The notes: generated from the letters alone by a model not told the origin. A DNA stretch of 64,000 nucleotides from a bacterium (GCA_022842165.1 JALHQC010000019.1:1-64000); one strand, 5' to 3'. Positions 18,154 through 27,251 are shown, numbered from the stretch's first letter. Translations and numbers: made by a program.

Positions 18154-19352
18154 GGCTTCTGGGCCCGCCACTGGGTAACGGCCATGCGCGGCTTGAGCGC
18201 GCGCAACGGGCCAATCCTGTGAAGATGCGAAACTTCCATACGGACGAGATCGCCACCGTGCTTTTCGTGGAGATCGTAGAGATGCAATTCACCTTCGATG
18301 GTGACGACGTTGACGACCATGTTGCCGCCGGGCTTCAGGTGTTCCCATGATGTTTCAAAGACGCCGGGAAGCCCCAAGCCGCCGCCGATGAAGACGGCAT
18401 CAGGCGCTGCGTGGCCCAGGAGCGATGCCGGGGCCTTGCCAGGAACGATCTCGAGACGCGGCGTTCCGAGGCGGTCGGCATTCGCTGCGATCATCCTGAG
18501 ACGCTCGGCGTCATGCTCGAAAGCAAAGGCTTCACAGCCACGCGCCGAACGCATCCATTCGATGGCGACCGAGCCGCATCCTGCGCCGACGTCCCACAGC
18601 AGCTTGTCAGGCGAAGGTGCCAGAGCCGCCAGCGTCGCGGCGCGGACTTCGCGTTTGGTCAACTGGCCGTCATGCTCGAAAGCGTTATCCGGCAAGCCTG
18701 CCAGGCGTGACAGGATTGTGGCCTCAGGCGAAGCGACGCAATGTATTGCGAGTGTGTTGAGAGGTGAGAACTCCGTCGACGGAACGGTTTCTGCGCTGAA
18801 GGTTGACTGCCGCTCGCGCGGGCCGCCCATGTTTTCGAGCACGGTCAACGCGCTTTTGCCGAATCCGCGCTGCACGAGGCGGCGGGCCACTTCCGGAATC
18901 GTGGTTCCATCCTCCGTGAGCACCAGCAGGCGCACATCGGGCTGGATGAAGGCTTCGACATTGGCGGCGTGCCGGCCGTGCAGCGTCAGCGTATCGCAAT
19001 CGGGCATTGACCAGCCGATGCGGGAAGCCGCAAACGAGAAGGCCGACAGATGCGGAATGATCTCCATTTCGGCGAAGGGAATGAAGGTCATCAGCTTTCG
19101 CGCGACGCCGTAATTCAGCGGGTCGCCGGTCGCGAGAATCACCGTCCTGCGGCCACGAAGCGGAGTGATTCGGTCGACCACGGCGGAAAAAGGCTGCGGC
19201 CATTCGTGGGTTTCGGCCTTGTGCGGAGGCAAGAACGCGAGCAGGCGTTCCGAGCCGACGATCACCTCTGCCGTTGCAATGGCGTGCCGCGCGCGGGCCT
19301 GCAGGCCGTCGTGGCCATCCTCGCCCATGCCGATGATGGTAAGCCACTTCAC
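18147..19352 (-). CDS. cobL: Precorrin-6Y C5,15-methyltransferase (decarboxylating)
   Basis: A 401-residue two-domain enzyme. Residues 1-200 form the CbiE-like methyltransferase (IIGMGEDGHDGL, VILATGDPLNYGVARKL). Residues 215-401 form the CbiT-like Rossmann domain (LTKREVRAATLAALAPS, LLWDVGAGCGSVAIEWMRSA). Together they methylate C5 and C15 and decarboxylate the acetate at C12. The start is GTG 19352, overlapping the cobH stop as GTGA. Confidence 0.95.
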   Translation of the reverse strand: MKWLTIIGMGEDGHDGLQARARHAIATAEVIVGSERLLAFLPPHKAETHEWPQPFSAVVDRITPLRGRRTVILATGDPLNYGVARKLMTFIPFAEMEIIPHLSAFSFAASRIGWSMPDCDTLTLHGRHAANVEAFIQPDVRLLVLTEDGTTIPEVARRLVQRGFGKSALTVLENMGGPRERQSTFSAETVPSTEFSPLNTLAIHCVASPEATILSRLAGLPDNAFEHDGQLTKREVRAATLAALAPSPDKLLWDVGAGCGSVAIEWMRSARGCEAFAFEHDAERLRMIAANADRLGTPRLEIVPGKAPASLLGHAAPDAVFIGGGLGLPGVFETSWEHLKPGGNMVVNVVTIEGELHLYDLHEKHGGDLVRMEVSHLHRIGPLRALKPRMAVTQWRAQKPW

Positions 19353-19966
19353 AGCGTTTCATCCCTTGTCATGGCGTTGACGACAGCTGCGGCCATGGCG
19401 GAACCGCCACGGCGGCCGAGGAGCGTGGCGTAGGGGATACCGCGCGGGTCCGCAAAGAGTTCCGACTTCGACTCGACCGCGCCCACGAAACCGACCGGCA
19501 TGCCGACGATGGCCGCTGGCTTTCCGGCCCCGTTGTCGATCAATTCGAGCAGTGCGAAGAGTGCGGTCGGAGCATTGCCGATGACCACGAGCGATCCTTT
19601 CAGCTTCGGCACCCAGAGGTCGACTGCGGCGGCGGAGCGCGTGGTGGCGCGCTGTGTGGCGATGGCGCGTGCCTTCGGATCGTTCAGTGTGCAGACGATG
19701 TTCAACGACTTGTCTATAATGCCGTGGTGGACCATTTCGGCATCGACGAAGATCGGCAGGCCGTTCTGGATGGCGCGGTTCGCAGCTTTGAGGAAATCCG
19801 GCGAAATGCGGAGATCGGCGGCAATTTCCGGCATGCCGCAGGCGTGGATGACGCGCGTGGCAATGCCATGCGCTTCTTTCGGCAGCTTGGAAAAATCGGC
19901 CTCGCCCTTGATGATCTCAAAGGAGCGCGCGTAGATAGCCTTGGGGTCGCGGAGATAGGAAATCAC
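19349..19966 (-). CDS. cobH: Precorrin-8X methylmutase
   Basis: A 205-residue protein that moves the C11 methyl group to C12 to form hydrogenobyrinate. The motif TRVIHACGMPEIAADL contains the catalytic His of the family, and FVDAEMVHHGI, VIGNAPTALFALLELI and VGMPVGFVGAVESK are further CobH/CbiC blocks. The start is GTG 19966, overlapping the cbiX stop by four bases. It is the second gene of the cbiX-headed operon. Confidence 0.95.
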   Translation of the reverse strand: MISYLRDPKAIYARSFEIIKGEADFSKLPKEAHGIATRVIHACGMPEIAADLRISPDFLKAANRAIQNGLPIFVDAEMVHHGIIDKSLNIVCTLNDPKARAIATQRATTRSAAAVDLWVPKLKGSLVVIGNAPTALFALLELIDNGAGKPAAIVGMPVGFVGAVESKSELFADPRGIPYATLLGRRGGSAMAAAVVNAMTRDETL

Positions 19967-21066
19967 TTCTTCAACATGCTCCGTGGGCCTAGCGGATGAT
20001 CCGCATGGGGGTAGGGTGCGTGGGTGTGGCCGTGATCATGATCGTGATCGTGCCCATGCGGATGATCGTGATGGTGATGATGGCCGCCTGCCAGAACCTT
20101 GGCGGGATCGAGCGCGAGCGCCGGCGCTTTCGTCTTCGACATGGTCTTGCACATGGAGTTGCACACGCCATCGCAGTATTCGCAATTCTCAGACGTGCCA
20201 ATTCCTTCGACGTGATGGTGGTGGCTCTCCTGAACCGCGCCGACATCCGCCTCGAAACCCAACACCTGCGTGCGGTACTTGCACATCTGGCAGTTCATGG
20301 CGATGTCGCCGGTGAGGATCTGCTCGATGCGCTCCTGGAAGGTGGCGATCACCTGGTCATGATCGTTAAGGTAAGGCGCCTTGACGAACTCGATTTCCGG
20401 ATGGCGCGCGGCCACGGCATCGACCGCGCTGTAGATGCGGTCCACCAGAATGCCGGTGAAGAGGAAGTAGGGGAACACCACGATGCGCCTGTAGCCGAGG
20501 CGCGCGGCGTGCTCGAGGCCGGGTTCGACCAGCGGGAAGGTGACGCCCGAGTAAGCCGTTTCCGCCCAGCCGAAGCCGAAGCCCTCCCACAACAGGCGGG
20601 TCACTTTCGAGACGTTGGAATTGGCATCGGGGTCGGATGCGCCACGGCCGACGACGACCAGCAGGGTCTCATGCCTGGGAACGCCGGGGCCAGCCTTTTC
20701 GAGCGCTTCCTGCACGCGGTCTCCCGCAGCGCGCATCATCTTGGGATCGATGCCGAGCTCCTTGCCGTAGTCGATCTGCAATTCATTCTGCGCGGCATAG
20801 GTGTTCAGCACCGAGGGGATGTCGTTTTTGGCGTGGCCGGCGGCAAATAGCATGCCGGGGACGGCCAGCACGCGGGTGACGCCCTGGGCTTTCAGCGCAT
20901 CGAGGCCGGTGCGGATGATTGGCGTCGCAAATTCAAGATATCCGTATTCGACGGGATATTGCGGCAGGCGCTGCTTCAGATGCTCCGAGAGCACGGCGAA
21001 TTCGCGCACCGCGTCCTTGTCGCGGCTGCCGTGGCCGCACAGCATCACACCCAGTTTTTCCGCCAT
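19963..21066 (-). CDS. cbiX: Long-form CbiX sirohydrochlorin cobaltochelatase with His-rich tail
   Basis: A 367-residue protein with two CbiX domains: residues about 5-120 begin LGVMLCGHGSRDKDAV (metal-binding His) and about 135-250 begin LLVVVGRGASDPDANS. After them come the Cys motif NCQMCKYR and CEYCDGVCNSMC, candidate Fe-S ligands known from long CbiX proteins, then an extreme His-rich tail (about 329-358) that should bind cobalt. The family inserts cobalt early into sirohydrochlorin. It heads the operon through cobH-cobL-cobI-cobJ-cobM. GGAAGG lies eight bases before the ATG but can be sequestered in a stem. Confidence 0.92.
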   Translation of the reverse strand: MAEKLGVMLCGHGSRDKDAVREFAVLSEHLKQRLPQYPVEYGYLEFATPIIRTGLDALKAQGVTRVLAVPGMLFAAGHAKNDIPSVLNTYAAQNELQIDYGKELGIDPKMMRAAGDRVQEALEKAGPGVPRHETLLVVVGRGASDPDANSNVSKVTRLLWEGFGFGWAETAYSGVTFPLVEPGLEHAARLGYRRIVVFPYFLFTGILVDRIYSAVDAVAARHPEIEFVKAPYLNDHDQVIATFQERIEQILTGDIAMNCQMCKYRTQVLGFEADVGAVQESHHHHVEGIGTSENCEYCDGVCNSMCKTMSKTKAPALALDPAKVLAGGHHHHHDHPHGHDHDHDHGHTHAPYPHADHPLGPRSMLKK

Positions 21067-21190
21067 AGCATCCGCCTTCCGTTCAACGCAGGGTCACCGG
21101 AAAATCCGGTCCGGAAGGCAGCTCCGGCATTGGCCCCCATCGTGGGTCAGCCGCACCGGAATTTGCTCTCAGTCCCATCGTTGGGGACGC
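21067..21190 (-). promoter_or_regulatory. Structured leader of cbiX that can sequester its ribosome binding site
   Basis: Read on the minus strand, CGGAAGGC (21081-21074), which contains the Shine-Dalgarno GGAAGG, is the exact complement of GCCTTCCG (21119-21112), giving an eight-base stem. Inside lies ACCGGA-3-TCCGGT (21110-21096). Upstream are two further small hairpins sharing the loop sequence ACGAT: GTCCC..GGGAC (21188-21172) and CCC..GGG (21146-21136). A standard cobalamin-riboswitch B12 box is absent. Nothing else is seen in the gap up to 21288. Confidence 0.45.
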
Positions 21191-21288
21191 TGCTGAAGCT
21201 GTCTCGTAGGCGCAGGCGGCAGGCCGGTCAAGCGGGGCTGCGACATGTGCTTGTGCGATTGCGCCGTCTGCCCTTAAGGTATTGTGTT

Positions 21289-21840
21289 ATGAGAATGTTC
21301 TTGGCACTTATGGTTTTGGCTCTCACCGTGCAGCCTGTGCTATCCCAAGATTGGCAGCTGTACGAGAACCAGCGGTTTAAGTTTAGTGTCGAAGTTCCGG
21401 TACAGGGCTGGGAGGACAAGTCACGGCCCAACTCTAACGGTATTGCTCTATTTCCCCTTGAAGGTTGCTGTGCAATCCTCGTTTATGGGAGAATTCTCAA
21501 AGAAGAATTCGCAAAAGTGCAGGCCGCGCAAGTAGAGAAGTACAGGAACGAAGGCAGAATCATACACGACGAAGCGGGCTGGAACATGGATTTGAAGGCG
21601 GGCCCTTTAGGTTCGCACAGCTACAGCTCCACCTATCGCGGGCGAACAGTGGAGCTAAAGGGAGTGGTCACATGCGGCGGTAAGCTGGCAATCTATGTTC
21701 ACATTGAATACCACATGAAAGCTGAAGATCGGGTCTCAGCAATCAGGCAACGGCTCATCGGATCACTGAAACCCCCGCGCGGCGCAGCCTGTTACGAGGC
21801 GACCAAGCCCGGCACCCGGACGAAGGCAAAACCGGCCTAG
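21289..21840 (+). CDS. Exported hypothetical protein inside the cobalamin region
   Basis: A 183-residue protein with a clear signal peptide (MRMFLALMVLALTVQPVLSQ). The mature part is beta-rich and includes NQRFKFSVEVPVQGW, FPLEGCCAILVYGRI and VELKGVVTCGGKLAIYVHIE, resembling small periplasmic proteins of unknown function. ATG 21289 starts the signal peptide; the open frame upstream is not credible. Transcribed against the cob genes, it separates cobO from cbiX. Its codon use is less GC-rich than the cob genes, suggesting a later insertion between two cob operons. Confidence 0.7.
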   Translation: MRMFLALMVLALTVQPVLSQDWQLYENQRFKFSVEVPVQGWEDKSRPNSNGIALFPLEGCCAILVYGRILKEEFAKVQAAQVEKYRNEGRIIHDEAGWNMDLKAGPLGSHSYSSTYRGRTVELKGVVTCGGKLAIYVHIEYHMKAEDRVSAIRQRLIGSLKPPRGAACYEATKPGTRTKAKPA

Positions 21841-21871
21841 TTGTTTGGTCGCCGGTTTAAGTCTCCTTTTA

Positions 21872-22489
21872 TCAGAACTCGATCCCGGCCTGCGCTTTCA
21901 CGCCGGATCGGAAGGGGTGCTTCACCTGCTCCATCTCGGTGACGAGATCGGCGATCTCGATCAACTCGTCCTTGGCGTTGCGGCCGGTGACGATCACGTG
22001 CTTGTCGGCCGGCTTGTTCTTCAGCACGTCCAGCACTTCATCGAGCGCCAAGTAATCATAGCGCAGCACGATGTTCAGTTCGTCGAGCAGCACCATCTTG
22101 TAGCCGGGGTCGGCGATCATCTTCTTCGCCTCTTCCCATGCGGCGCGGGAATGCGCGATGTCGCGCTCCCGATCCTGGGTTTCCCAGGTGAAGCCCTCGC
22201 CCATGGCCTTGATGGTGACGAGGTCGGGGAATTTTTCCAGCACGGTGCGCTCGCCCGTGCCCCAGGCGCCCTTTACGAACTGGATAACGCCCGACTTCAT
22301 GCCGTGGCCGACGCAGCGGAACACCATGCCAAAAGCGGCGGTGGACTTGCCCTTGCCCTTGCCGGTGTGGACGATGAGCAAACCCTTCTCGATGGTCTTC
22401 CCCGCCATGATCTTGTCGCGGGCGGCCTTTTTCTTCGCCATCTTCTCGTGGTGGCGGGCGTTGTCGTGGTCTTGTGTTTCTTCGGTCAT
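21872..22489 (-). CDS. cobO: Cob(I)yrinic acid a,c-diamide adenosyltransferase
   Basis: A 205-residue CobA/CobO-type ATP:corrinoid adenosyltransferase. IVHTGKGKGKSTAAFGMVFR is the P-loop, GVIQFVKGAWGTGER the corrinoid-proximal block, and VLLDELNIVLRYDYL the Walker B-like block. It adds the upper adenosyl ligand to cob(I)yrinic acid a,c-diamide after cobalt insertion. The N-terminal 25 residues are basic and helical as in CobO. It overlaps the cobN stop by four bases and ends its operon, with no hairpin terminator seen. Confidence 0.96.
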   Translation of the reverse strand: MTEETQDHDNARHHEKMAKKKAARDKIMAGKTIEKGLLIVHTGKGKGKSTAAFGMVFRCVGHGMKSGVIQFVKGAWGTGERTVLEKFPDLVTIKAMGEGFTWETQDRERDIAHSRAAWEEAKKMIADPGYKMVLLDELNIVLRYDYLALDEVLDVLKNKPADKHVIVTGRNAKDELIEIADLVTEMEQVKHPFRSGVKAQAGIEF

Positions 22490-25400
22490 CGGGTCAACTC
22501 CTCAAGGAGATCATAGGCTGAATTGAGTCGCGGCGTCCAAAGTCCGCGCGTGGCGGCCTCGCGGAAGCGCTCCGCGATTTCCTTCAAGGCGGCGGGATTG
22601 TTGGCGCGGATGAAGTCACGGGTTTCGGCATCGGCGACATAGGCATCGAAGGCCAAGTCGAAGTGGTGGGTGCGGACCGCACCGGTGGTGGCGGCGAAGG
22701 CGAACATATAGTCGACCGTCGCCGCAATCTCGAAGGCGCCCTTGTAGCCGTGGCGCTTGACGCCGGCGATCCATTTCGGATTGACCACGCGGGAGCGCAT
22801 GACGCGGCCAACCTCCTCTTCCAGCGTGCGGATCACCGGGCGCTCGGGACGCGAATGATCGTTGTGATAGACGCGCGGGCGCGTGCCGGAGGTCTGTTCG
22901 ACGGCCGCCGTCATACCGCCTTCGAACTGGTAGTAATCATCCGAGTCCAGCAAGTCATGCTCCCGGTTGTCCTGGTTGTGGACGACGGCCTCGATGCGCT
23001 TCAGGCGCTCGGTGAATGTGCGCTCGTCACTGATGCCCTGAGCCTTGGCGCCATAGGCATAGGCGCCCCAGGTGACATAAGCCGCCGCAAGATCGGCGCG
23101 GCTTGTCCAGATTTTTTCATCGATCAGCGCCTGAAGGCCCGCGCCATAGGCGCCGGGCTTCGAGCCGAAGATTCGGTGGCCGGACATTTCGCGGGCATCC
23201 GCAGCGGCGATGCCGGAGGCTTCGAGGGATGCTGCCTCAGTTTTCATGCGGTGGGCGATGGGGTTGTCGTCCTCGTCCTCATCGAGTGAACCGACAGCTC
23301 GCATTGCCTTGTCGAGAAGTTCGATCTGCGAAGGGAAGGCATCGCGGAAAAAGCCCGAGATGCGGAGCGTGACATCGACGCGCGGGCGGCCGAGCCTGGC
23401 GAGCGGAATGATCTCATAGCCAGTGACGCGCCAGCTTGATGGTTCCCACACCGGCCTCGCGCCGATGAGGGAGAGGGCTTGCGCGATGTCGTCGCCGCCG
23501 GTGCGCATGTTGGAGGTGCCCCAGGCGGAGAGGCCCAGGGCCTTCGGATATTGTCCGCAGTCCTGAAAGTGACGGGTCAGAAGATCTTCGGCCGACTTCT
23601 GCCCTAAGGTCCATGCCGTGGGCGTGGGTACCGTGCGGTTGTCGAGGGAATAAAAGTTCCGGCCCGTGGGGAGAACGTCGAGACGGCCGCGCGTAGGAGC
23701 TCCCGATGAGCCGGGGGCGACGAAGCGGCCGGAAAGGCCCTTCAGCAGTGAAGCGATTTCGCTGCGGCCGCAGGCGCGGAGGGCGGGGCGGATTGCGGTT
23801 TCAAGAACTTTCAGAACCGCCTTTGTTCTGGCTCCGTCATTCCAGCCAAAGCGGGAACCCAGATTTGCTTTCGAAGGAAGCGGGGCCCCCACCTTCGCGG
23901 GGGTGACGGACAATGGGGCAGGGTTTGCCAGGAGGTAGGACGCGAAAAGCTCCAACCGTTCGACTGTATCGCCAGCCGTGCGCCAAGGGCTAGCGGACAA
24001 TTCGGCAAGCTCTTCGGGTTTTGGCCCCGCCCATGGCTTTCCCATGTCGCAGGTGAGGGGATCGAAATCGCCGAATCCGAAGTCGATGCTCAGGGCACGG
24101 ATCAATGACTGGTCGCCGCCTTCACCGAGGCCGCGGGGTACACGCGTCAGGGCAACCAGAAGATCGGTTTCAAGGCGGCCTTCGGGTGATTGCCCGAGGA
24201 TATGAAGGCCATCGCGGATCTGGGCTTCCTTCAAGTCGCAGAGGTAAGAGTCGAGGCGCTGCAAGTCGGCATCTTCATCGCCGGTGAAGCCTGCGTCGAG
24301 GTCGAGGCGCGAGGCCCTGGTGAGGTCGAGGATATTGCGTTTCAGGGCATCCATGCGGCGGCGGTCGAGGCCCGAGGCAAGGTAGTATTCATCGACGAGG
24401 GATTCGAGATCCTTCAGCGGGCCATAGGTTTCGGCGCGCGTGAGAGGCGGTGTCAGGTGATCGATGATGACAGCGCCGGTGCGGCGCTTGGCTTGGGTTC
24501 CTTCGCCGGGGTCGTTGACGATGAAGGGATAGAGCTGCGGCAGGGCCCCAAGCGTGATCTCGGGATAGCAGGACGCGGACAAGGCATTGGCCTTGCCCGG
24601 CAGCCATTCGAGATTGCCGTGCTTGCCGTTGTGGATGACGGCGTGAGCGCCAAAATGGTGACGGATCCAGAAATAGAAGGCGAGATAACCGTGCGGCGGC
24701 ACGAGGGCAGGGTCGTGATAGGTCGATTTCGGATCGATGTTGTAGCCGCGCGCCGGCTGGATGGCGACCGCAGCATTGCCATAGATGCAGACAGGGAGAT
24801 GAAATGCGCCTTCAGCAAAGAAGGGATCGCGTGCGGCTTCGCCCCAGCGGGATGTGATCTGTGCGCGGATGGAATCGGCAAGCGCATCGAACTGAGTGAG
24901 ATAGTCGGCGATGGCGAGCGATGGGCCAGTCTGCCTGGTGACGGCGTTGGTCGTACCGGCCTGCAAGTGCTCAATGATGCCGTTGCCGGTCGAGGGATAG
25001 CCTGCGACCGAGTAGCCTTCGGCCTTCATCGCATCGAGGATTGCAATCGTGCTCGCGGGTGTATCGTAGCCCACACCATTGGCGATGCGGCCGTCCTTGT
25101 TCGGGTAATTGGCGAGGATGATTGCGACGTTGCGTTCCGCAGGTTTCAATTTGCGGAGCTTAACCCAATTGGCAGCAAGATCAGCGACATAGTCAACGCG
25201 GTCGGGGACTTCGCGGTAGGTGACGATCCGGCATTGCGTGGCCTCGTGCCAGTGTGTGTCGGCCTTGAAGGAAATGGCGCGCGACATGATGCGGCCATCG
25301 AGTTCGGGCAGAACGATGTTCATCGCGAGATCGCGCGCGCCCAAGCCTTGCGAGGACTCGCTCCAGCTTTCCTCCGAGGAGCCCGCGAGCACGACCTGCA

Positions 25401-26214
25401 ACACGGGGCAATCATGGGCAGCGAGTGGATCGGCGCTGCCTCCTGAAGCGACTGCGAAACTGGTCGCGTTCAGGATGATGTGCGGTGCGTGCGGCGCGAG
25501 AGACTGCGTGAGACACTCAACGCTCGCGCGATCCTTCAGGCTGGCGACGTAAAAGGCCTTGGTGCCAATTCCGCGCCTGGCCAGCGCATCGACCAACGCA
25601 TCGATGGGCGCGGTCTGCGCGCCTTCCAGGGCAGACCGGTAGAAGGTGATGGCCGCGAGCGGCAGATCGTCTTGCGAGGTATCGCGATAAAGGCCCGCCT
25701 TCGGGAGTTCGGAGGCGGGTTCAGGCGGAGTTGAGCCGTTCAGCAGGTGATTGCAGTAGGTGAGGAAGGCTGCCGCGTTCGCGGCACCGCCCATGACGAG
25801 ATATTGCCGGAGCCGCTCGCAGTGATGCGGTGCAATCGTCGAGCGGGATGTGAGTTCCGGGTCCGGCTGTGCATCGCCCGGCAGCACTGCGAGCATGATA
25901 CCGCGCTCGCGAGCCATCGCTTCGATCTGGTCAAGGCCGTAGGTCCAATAAGAGACACCGCCCAGAAGCCGGAGCACGACGAGCTTCGCGTGCGCGAGGG
26001 TATTCTCGCAATAAAGATCAACCGAGAGATTGTGCTGAAGCTGGAGCAGATTGGCCGAGCGCAGCGGGCACGGGTTCGCATCATGGGCGCGGGCGATCAA
26101 TGCGAGTTCGCTGTCGGCGGCGGAGAGCACCACGATGTCGGCTGGAGTCTGACGGAGATCGATGGCTTCTGCTGCGCCATCGACCACTCCGGACGTGGTG
26201 GCAAGAAGATGCAT
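22486..26214 (-). CDS. cobN: Cobaltochelatase subunit CobN
   Basis: A 1242-residue large subunit of the ATP-dependent CobNST cobaltochelatase, which inserts cobalt into hydrogenobyrinate a,c-diamide in the aerobic route. Family blocks include AIILANYPNKDGRIANGVGYD, PPHGYLAFYFWIRHHFGAHA, HNGKHGNLEWLPGK and SGAPTRGRLDVLPTGRNFYS. Residues about 769-794 (SVTPAKVGAP...GWNDG) are encoded by a dispersed palindromic repeat (23834-23909) in a poorly conserved linker, without breaking the frame. cobS and cobT are not in the window. It overlaps cobW by one base and cobO by four. Confidence 0.95.
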   Translation of the reverse strand: MHLLATTSGVVDGAAEAIDLRQTPADIVVLSAADSELALIARAHDANPCPLRSANLLQLQHNLSVDLYCENTLAHAKLVVLRLLGGVSYWTYGLDQIEAMARERGIMLAVLPGDAQPDPELTSRSTIAPHHCERLRQYLVMGGAANAAAFLTYCNHLLNGSTPPEPASELPKAGLYRDTSQDDLPLAAITFYRSALEGAQTAPIDALVDALARRGIGTKAFYVASLKDRASVECLTQSLAPHAPHIILNATSFAVASGGSADPLAAHDCPVLQVVLAGSSEESWSESSQGLGARDLAMNIVLPELDGRIMSRAISFKADTHWHEATQCRIVTYREVPDRVDYVADLAANWVKLRKLKPAERNVAIILANYPNKDGRIANGVGYDTPASTIAILDAMKAEGYSVAGYPSTGNGIIEHLQAGTTNAVTRQTGPSLAIADYLTQFDALADSIRAQITSRWGEAARDPFFAEGAFHLPVCIYGNAAVAIQPARGYNIDPKSTYHDPALVPPHGYLAFYFWIRHHFGAHAVIHNGKHGNLEWLPGKANALSASCYPEITLGALPQLYPFIVNDPGEGTQAKRRTGAVIIDHLTPPLTRAETYGPLKDLESLVDEYYLASGLDRRRMDALKRNILDLTRASRLDLDAGFTGDEDADLQRLDSYLCDLKEAQIRDGLHILGQSPEGRLETDLLVALTRVPRGLGEGGDQSLIRALSIDFGFGDFDPLTCDMGKPWAGPKPEELAELSASPWRTAGDTVERLELFASYLLANPAPLSVTPAKVGAPLPSKANLGSRFGWNDGARTKAVLKVLETAIRPALRACGRSEIASLLKGLSGRFVAPGSSGAPTRGRLDVLPTGRNFYSLDNRTVPTPTAWTLGQKSAEDLLTRHFQDCGQYPKALGLSAWGTSNMRTGGDDIAQALSLIGARPVWEPSSWRVTGYEIIPLARLGRPRVDVTLRISGFFRDAFPSQIELLDKAMRAVGSLDEDEDDNPIAHRMKTEAASLEASGIAAADAREMSGHRIFGSKPGAYGAGLQALIDEKIWTSRADLAAAYVTWGAYAYGAKAQGISDERTFTERLKRIEAVVHNQDNREHDLLDSDDYYQFEGGMTAAVEQTSGTRPRVYHNDHSRPERPVIRTLEEEVGRVMRSRVVNPKWIAGVKRHGYKGAFEIAATVDYMFAFAATTGAVRTHHFDLAFDAYVADAETRDFIRANNPAALKEIAERFREAATRGLWTPRLNSAYDLLEELTR
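23834..23909. repeat. Bipartite palindromic repeat translated within cobN
   Basis: The left arm CCGTCATTCCAGCCAAAGCG and, on the other strand from the right end, CCGTCACCCCCGCGAAGGTG are diverged copies of one unit, and both match the intergenic repeat at 13793-13876. The element is about 76 bases and stays in the cobN frame, encoding roughly 25 residues of a variable linker. This resembles palindromic elements known inside rickettsial proteins. Confidence 0.7.
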
Positions 26215-27251
26215 CAGCCTCGCAGCGTCGCTTCGATGGCAGCGCGATCCATGTGCCTTTCGCCGATGACGACAAGCTGCGTGCCGCGGCGATCAGAAGG
26301 CTTCCACGGACGGTCGAAATAGCTGTTGAGACGGGGCCCGACGGCCTGCACCAGAAGCCGCGCGGGGGAGCCCTTCACGTCGGCAAAACCTTTCAGGCGG
26401 AGAATGTCATGCGCGGCAATCGTTGCCTCGATGCGCTTCAGCAATGCGGCCTTGTCGGCCACTTCACCGAGACTCACGATGAAGGTGACGAAGTCGTCGT
26501 GATCGTGCTGCTCCTCGCCTTCTATCTCGTGATGCGAAAGGCGGTTTGCCATATCGTCTTCCGCCGATGCGTTGACGCCCAGAAGCGCGGCAATGTCGAT
26601 GGCGCCGTGGCGGGTGGGAACGAGCCGTGTCCCGCCGCGAACCAGCGACTTCAATTCAGACGTCACCTGTTCCTGCTCGCCGTCGCGCAGCAGATCGATC
26701 TTGTTGATGATCACCATGTCGGCGCAGTTCAACTGATCCTCGAACAGTTCCTCGATGGGGTTTTCGTGCTCGAGGTTGGGATCCGCCTCGCGCTGGGCCT
26801 GGACGGCTGCTTCGTCGTCGGCAAAGCGGCCTTCGGCCAAGGCCTTCGAATCGACAACGGTGATGACGCCATCGACGGTGACGCGCGACCTGATCTCGGG
26901 CCAGTTGAAGGCGCGCACCAAGGGCTGCGGCAGGGCGAGGCCCGAGGTTTCGATCACGATATGGGTAGGCGGGTTCGGACGGTCCAGCAGCTTTTTCATG
27001 GTGGGCACGAAATCGTCCGCCACCTTGCAGCAGATGCAGCCATTGGCGAGTTCGATCACGTCTTCCTCGCGGCAGACGTCATCGCCGCAGCCTTTGAGGA
27101 TTTCGCCGTCGACACCGACATCGCCGAACTCATTGATGATGAGCGCGATGCGACGGCCCCTGGCATTCTCCAGCATGTTGCGGATCAGCGTCGTCTTGCC
27201 GGCACCCAAAAAGCCGGTGATGACGGTGGCGGGGATTTTCTCGGTGCTCAT
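26214..27251 (-). CDS. cobW: Cobalamin biosynthesis GTPase CobW
   Basis: A 345-residue G3E P-loop GTPase. GFLGAGKTTLIRNML (about 11-25) is the Walker A motif, IINEFGDVGVDGEIL carries the family's E-F-G block, and ELANGCICCKVADDF carries the CxCC metal site. NKIDL is the guanine-recognition motif. A His/Asp/Glu-rich loop (EGEEQHDHDD) precedes the CobW C-terminal domain. It is thought to deliver cobalt to the CobNST chelatase. ATG 27251 is chosen since the P-loop follows at once; the open frame upstream overlaps cbtA. It overlaps cbtA by four bases and cobN by one. Confidence 0.94.
   Translation of the reverse strand: MSTEKIPATVITGFLGAGKTTLIRNMLENARGRRIALIINEFGDVGVDGEILKGCGDDVCREEDVIELANGCICCKVADDFVPTMKKLLDRPNPPTHIVIETSGLALPQPLVRAFNWPEIRSRVTVDGVITVVDSKALAEGRFADDEAAVQAQREADPNLEHENPIEELFEDQLNCADMVIINKIDLLRDGEQEQVTSELKSLVRGGTRLVPTRHGAIDIAALLGVNASAEDDMANRLSHHEIEGEEQHDHDDFVTFIVSLGEVADKAALLKRIEATIAAHDILRLKGFADVKGSPARLLVQAVGPRLNSYFDRPWKPSDRRGTQLVVIGERHMDRAAIEATLRG

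Noticed and set aside
21067-21240. Standard cobalamin or TPP riboswitch before cbiX
   Set aside because: A CTGAGA and a GGCCAATGCC recall parts of TPP or B12 elements, but the core boxes are missing or out of order.
24190-25446. Plus-strand open frame of 418 codons
   Set aside because: It is antisense to cobN and has no domain or start site.
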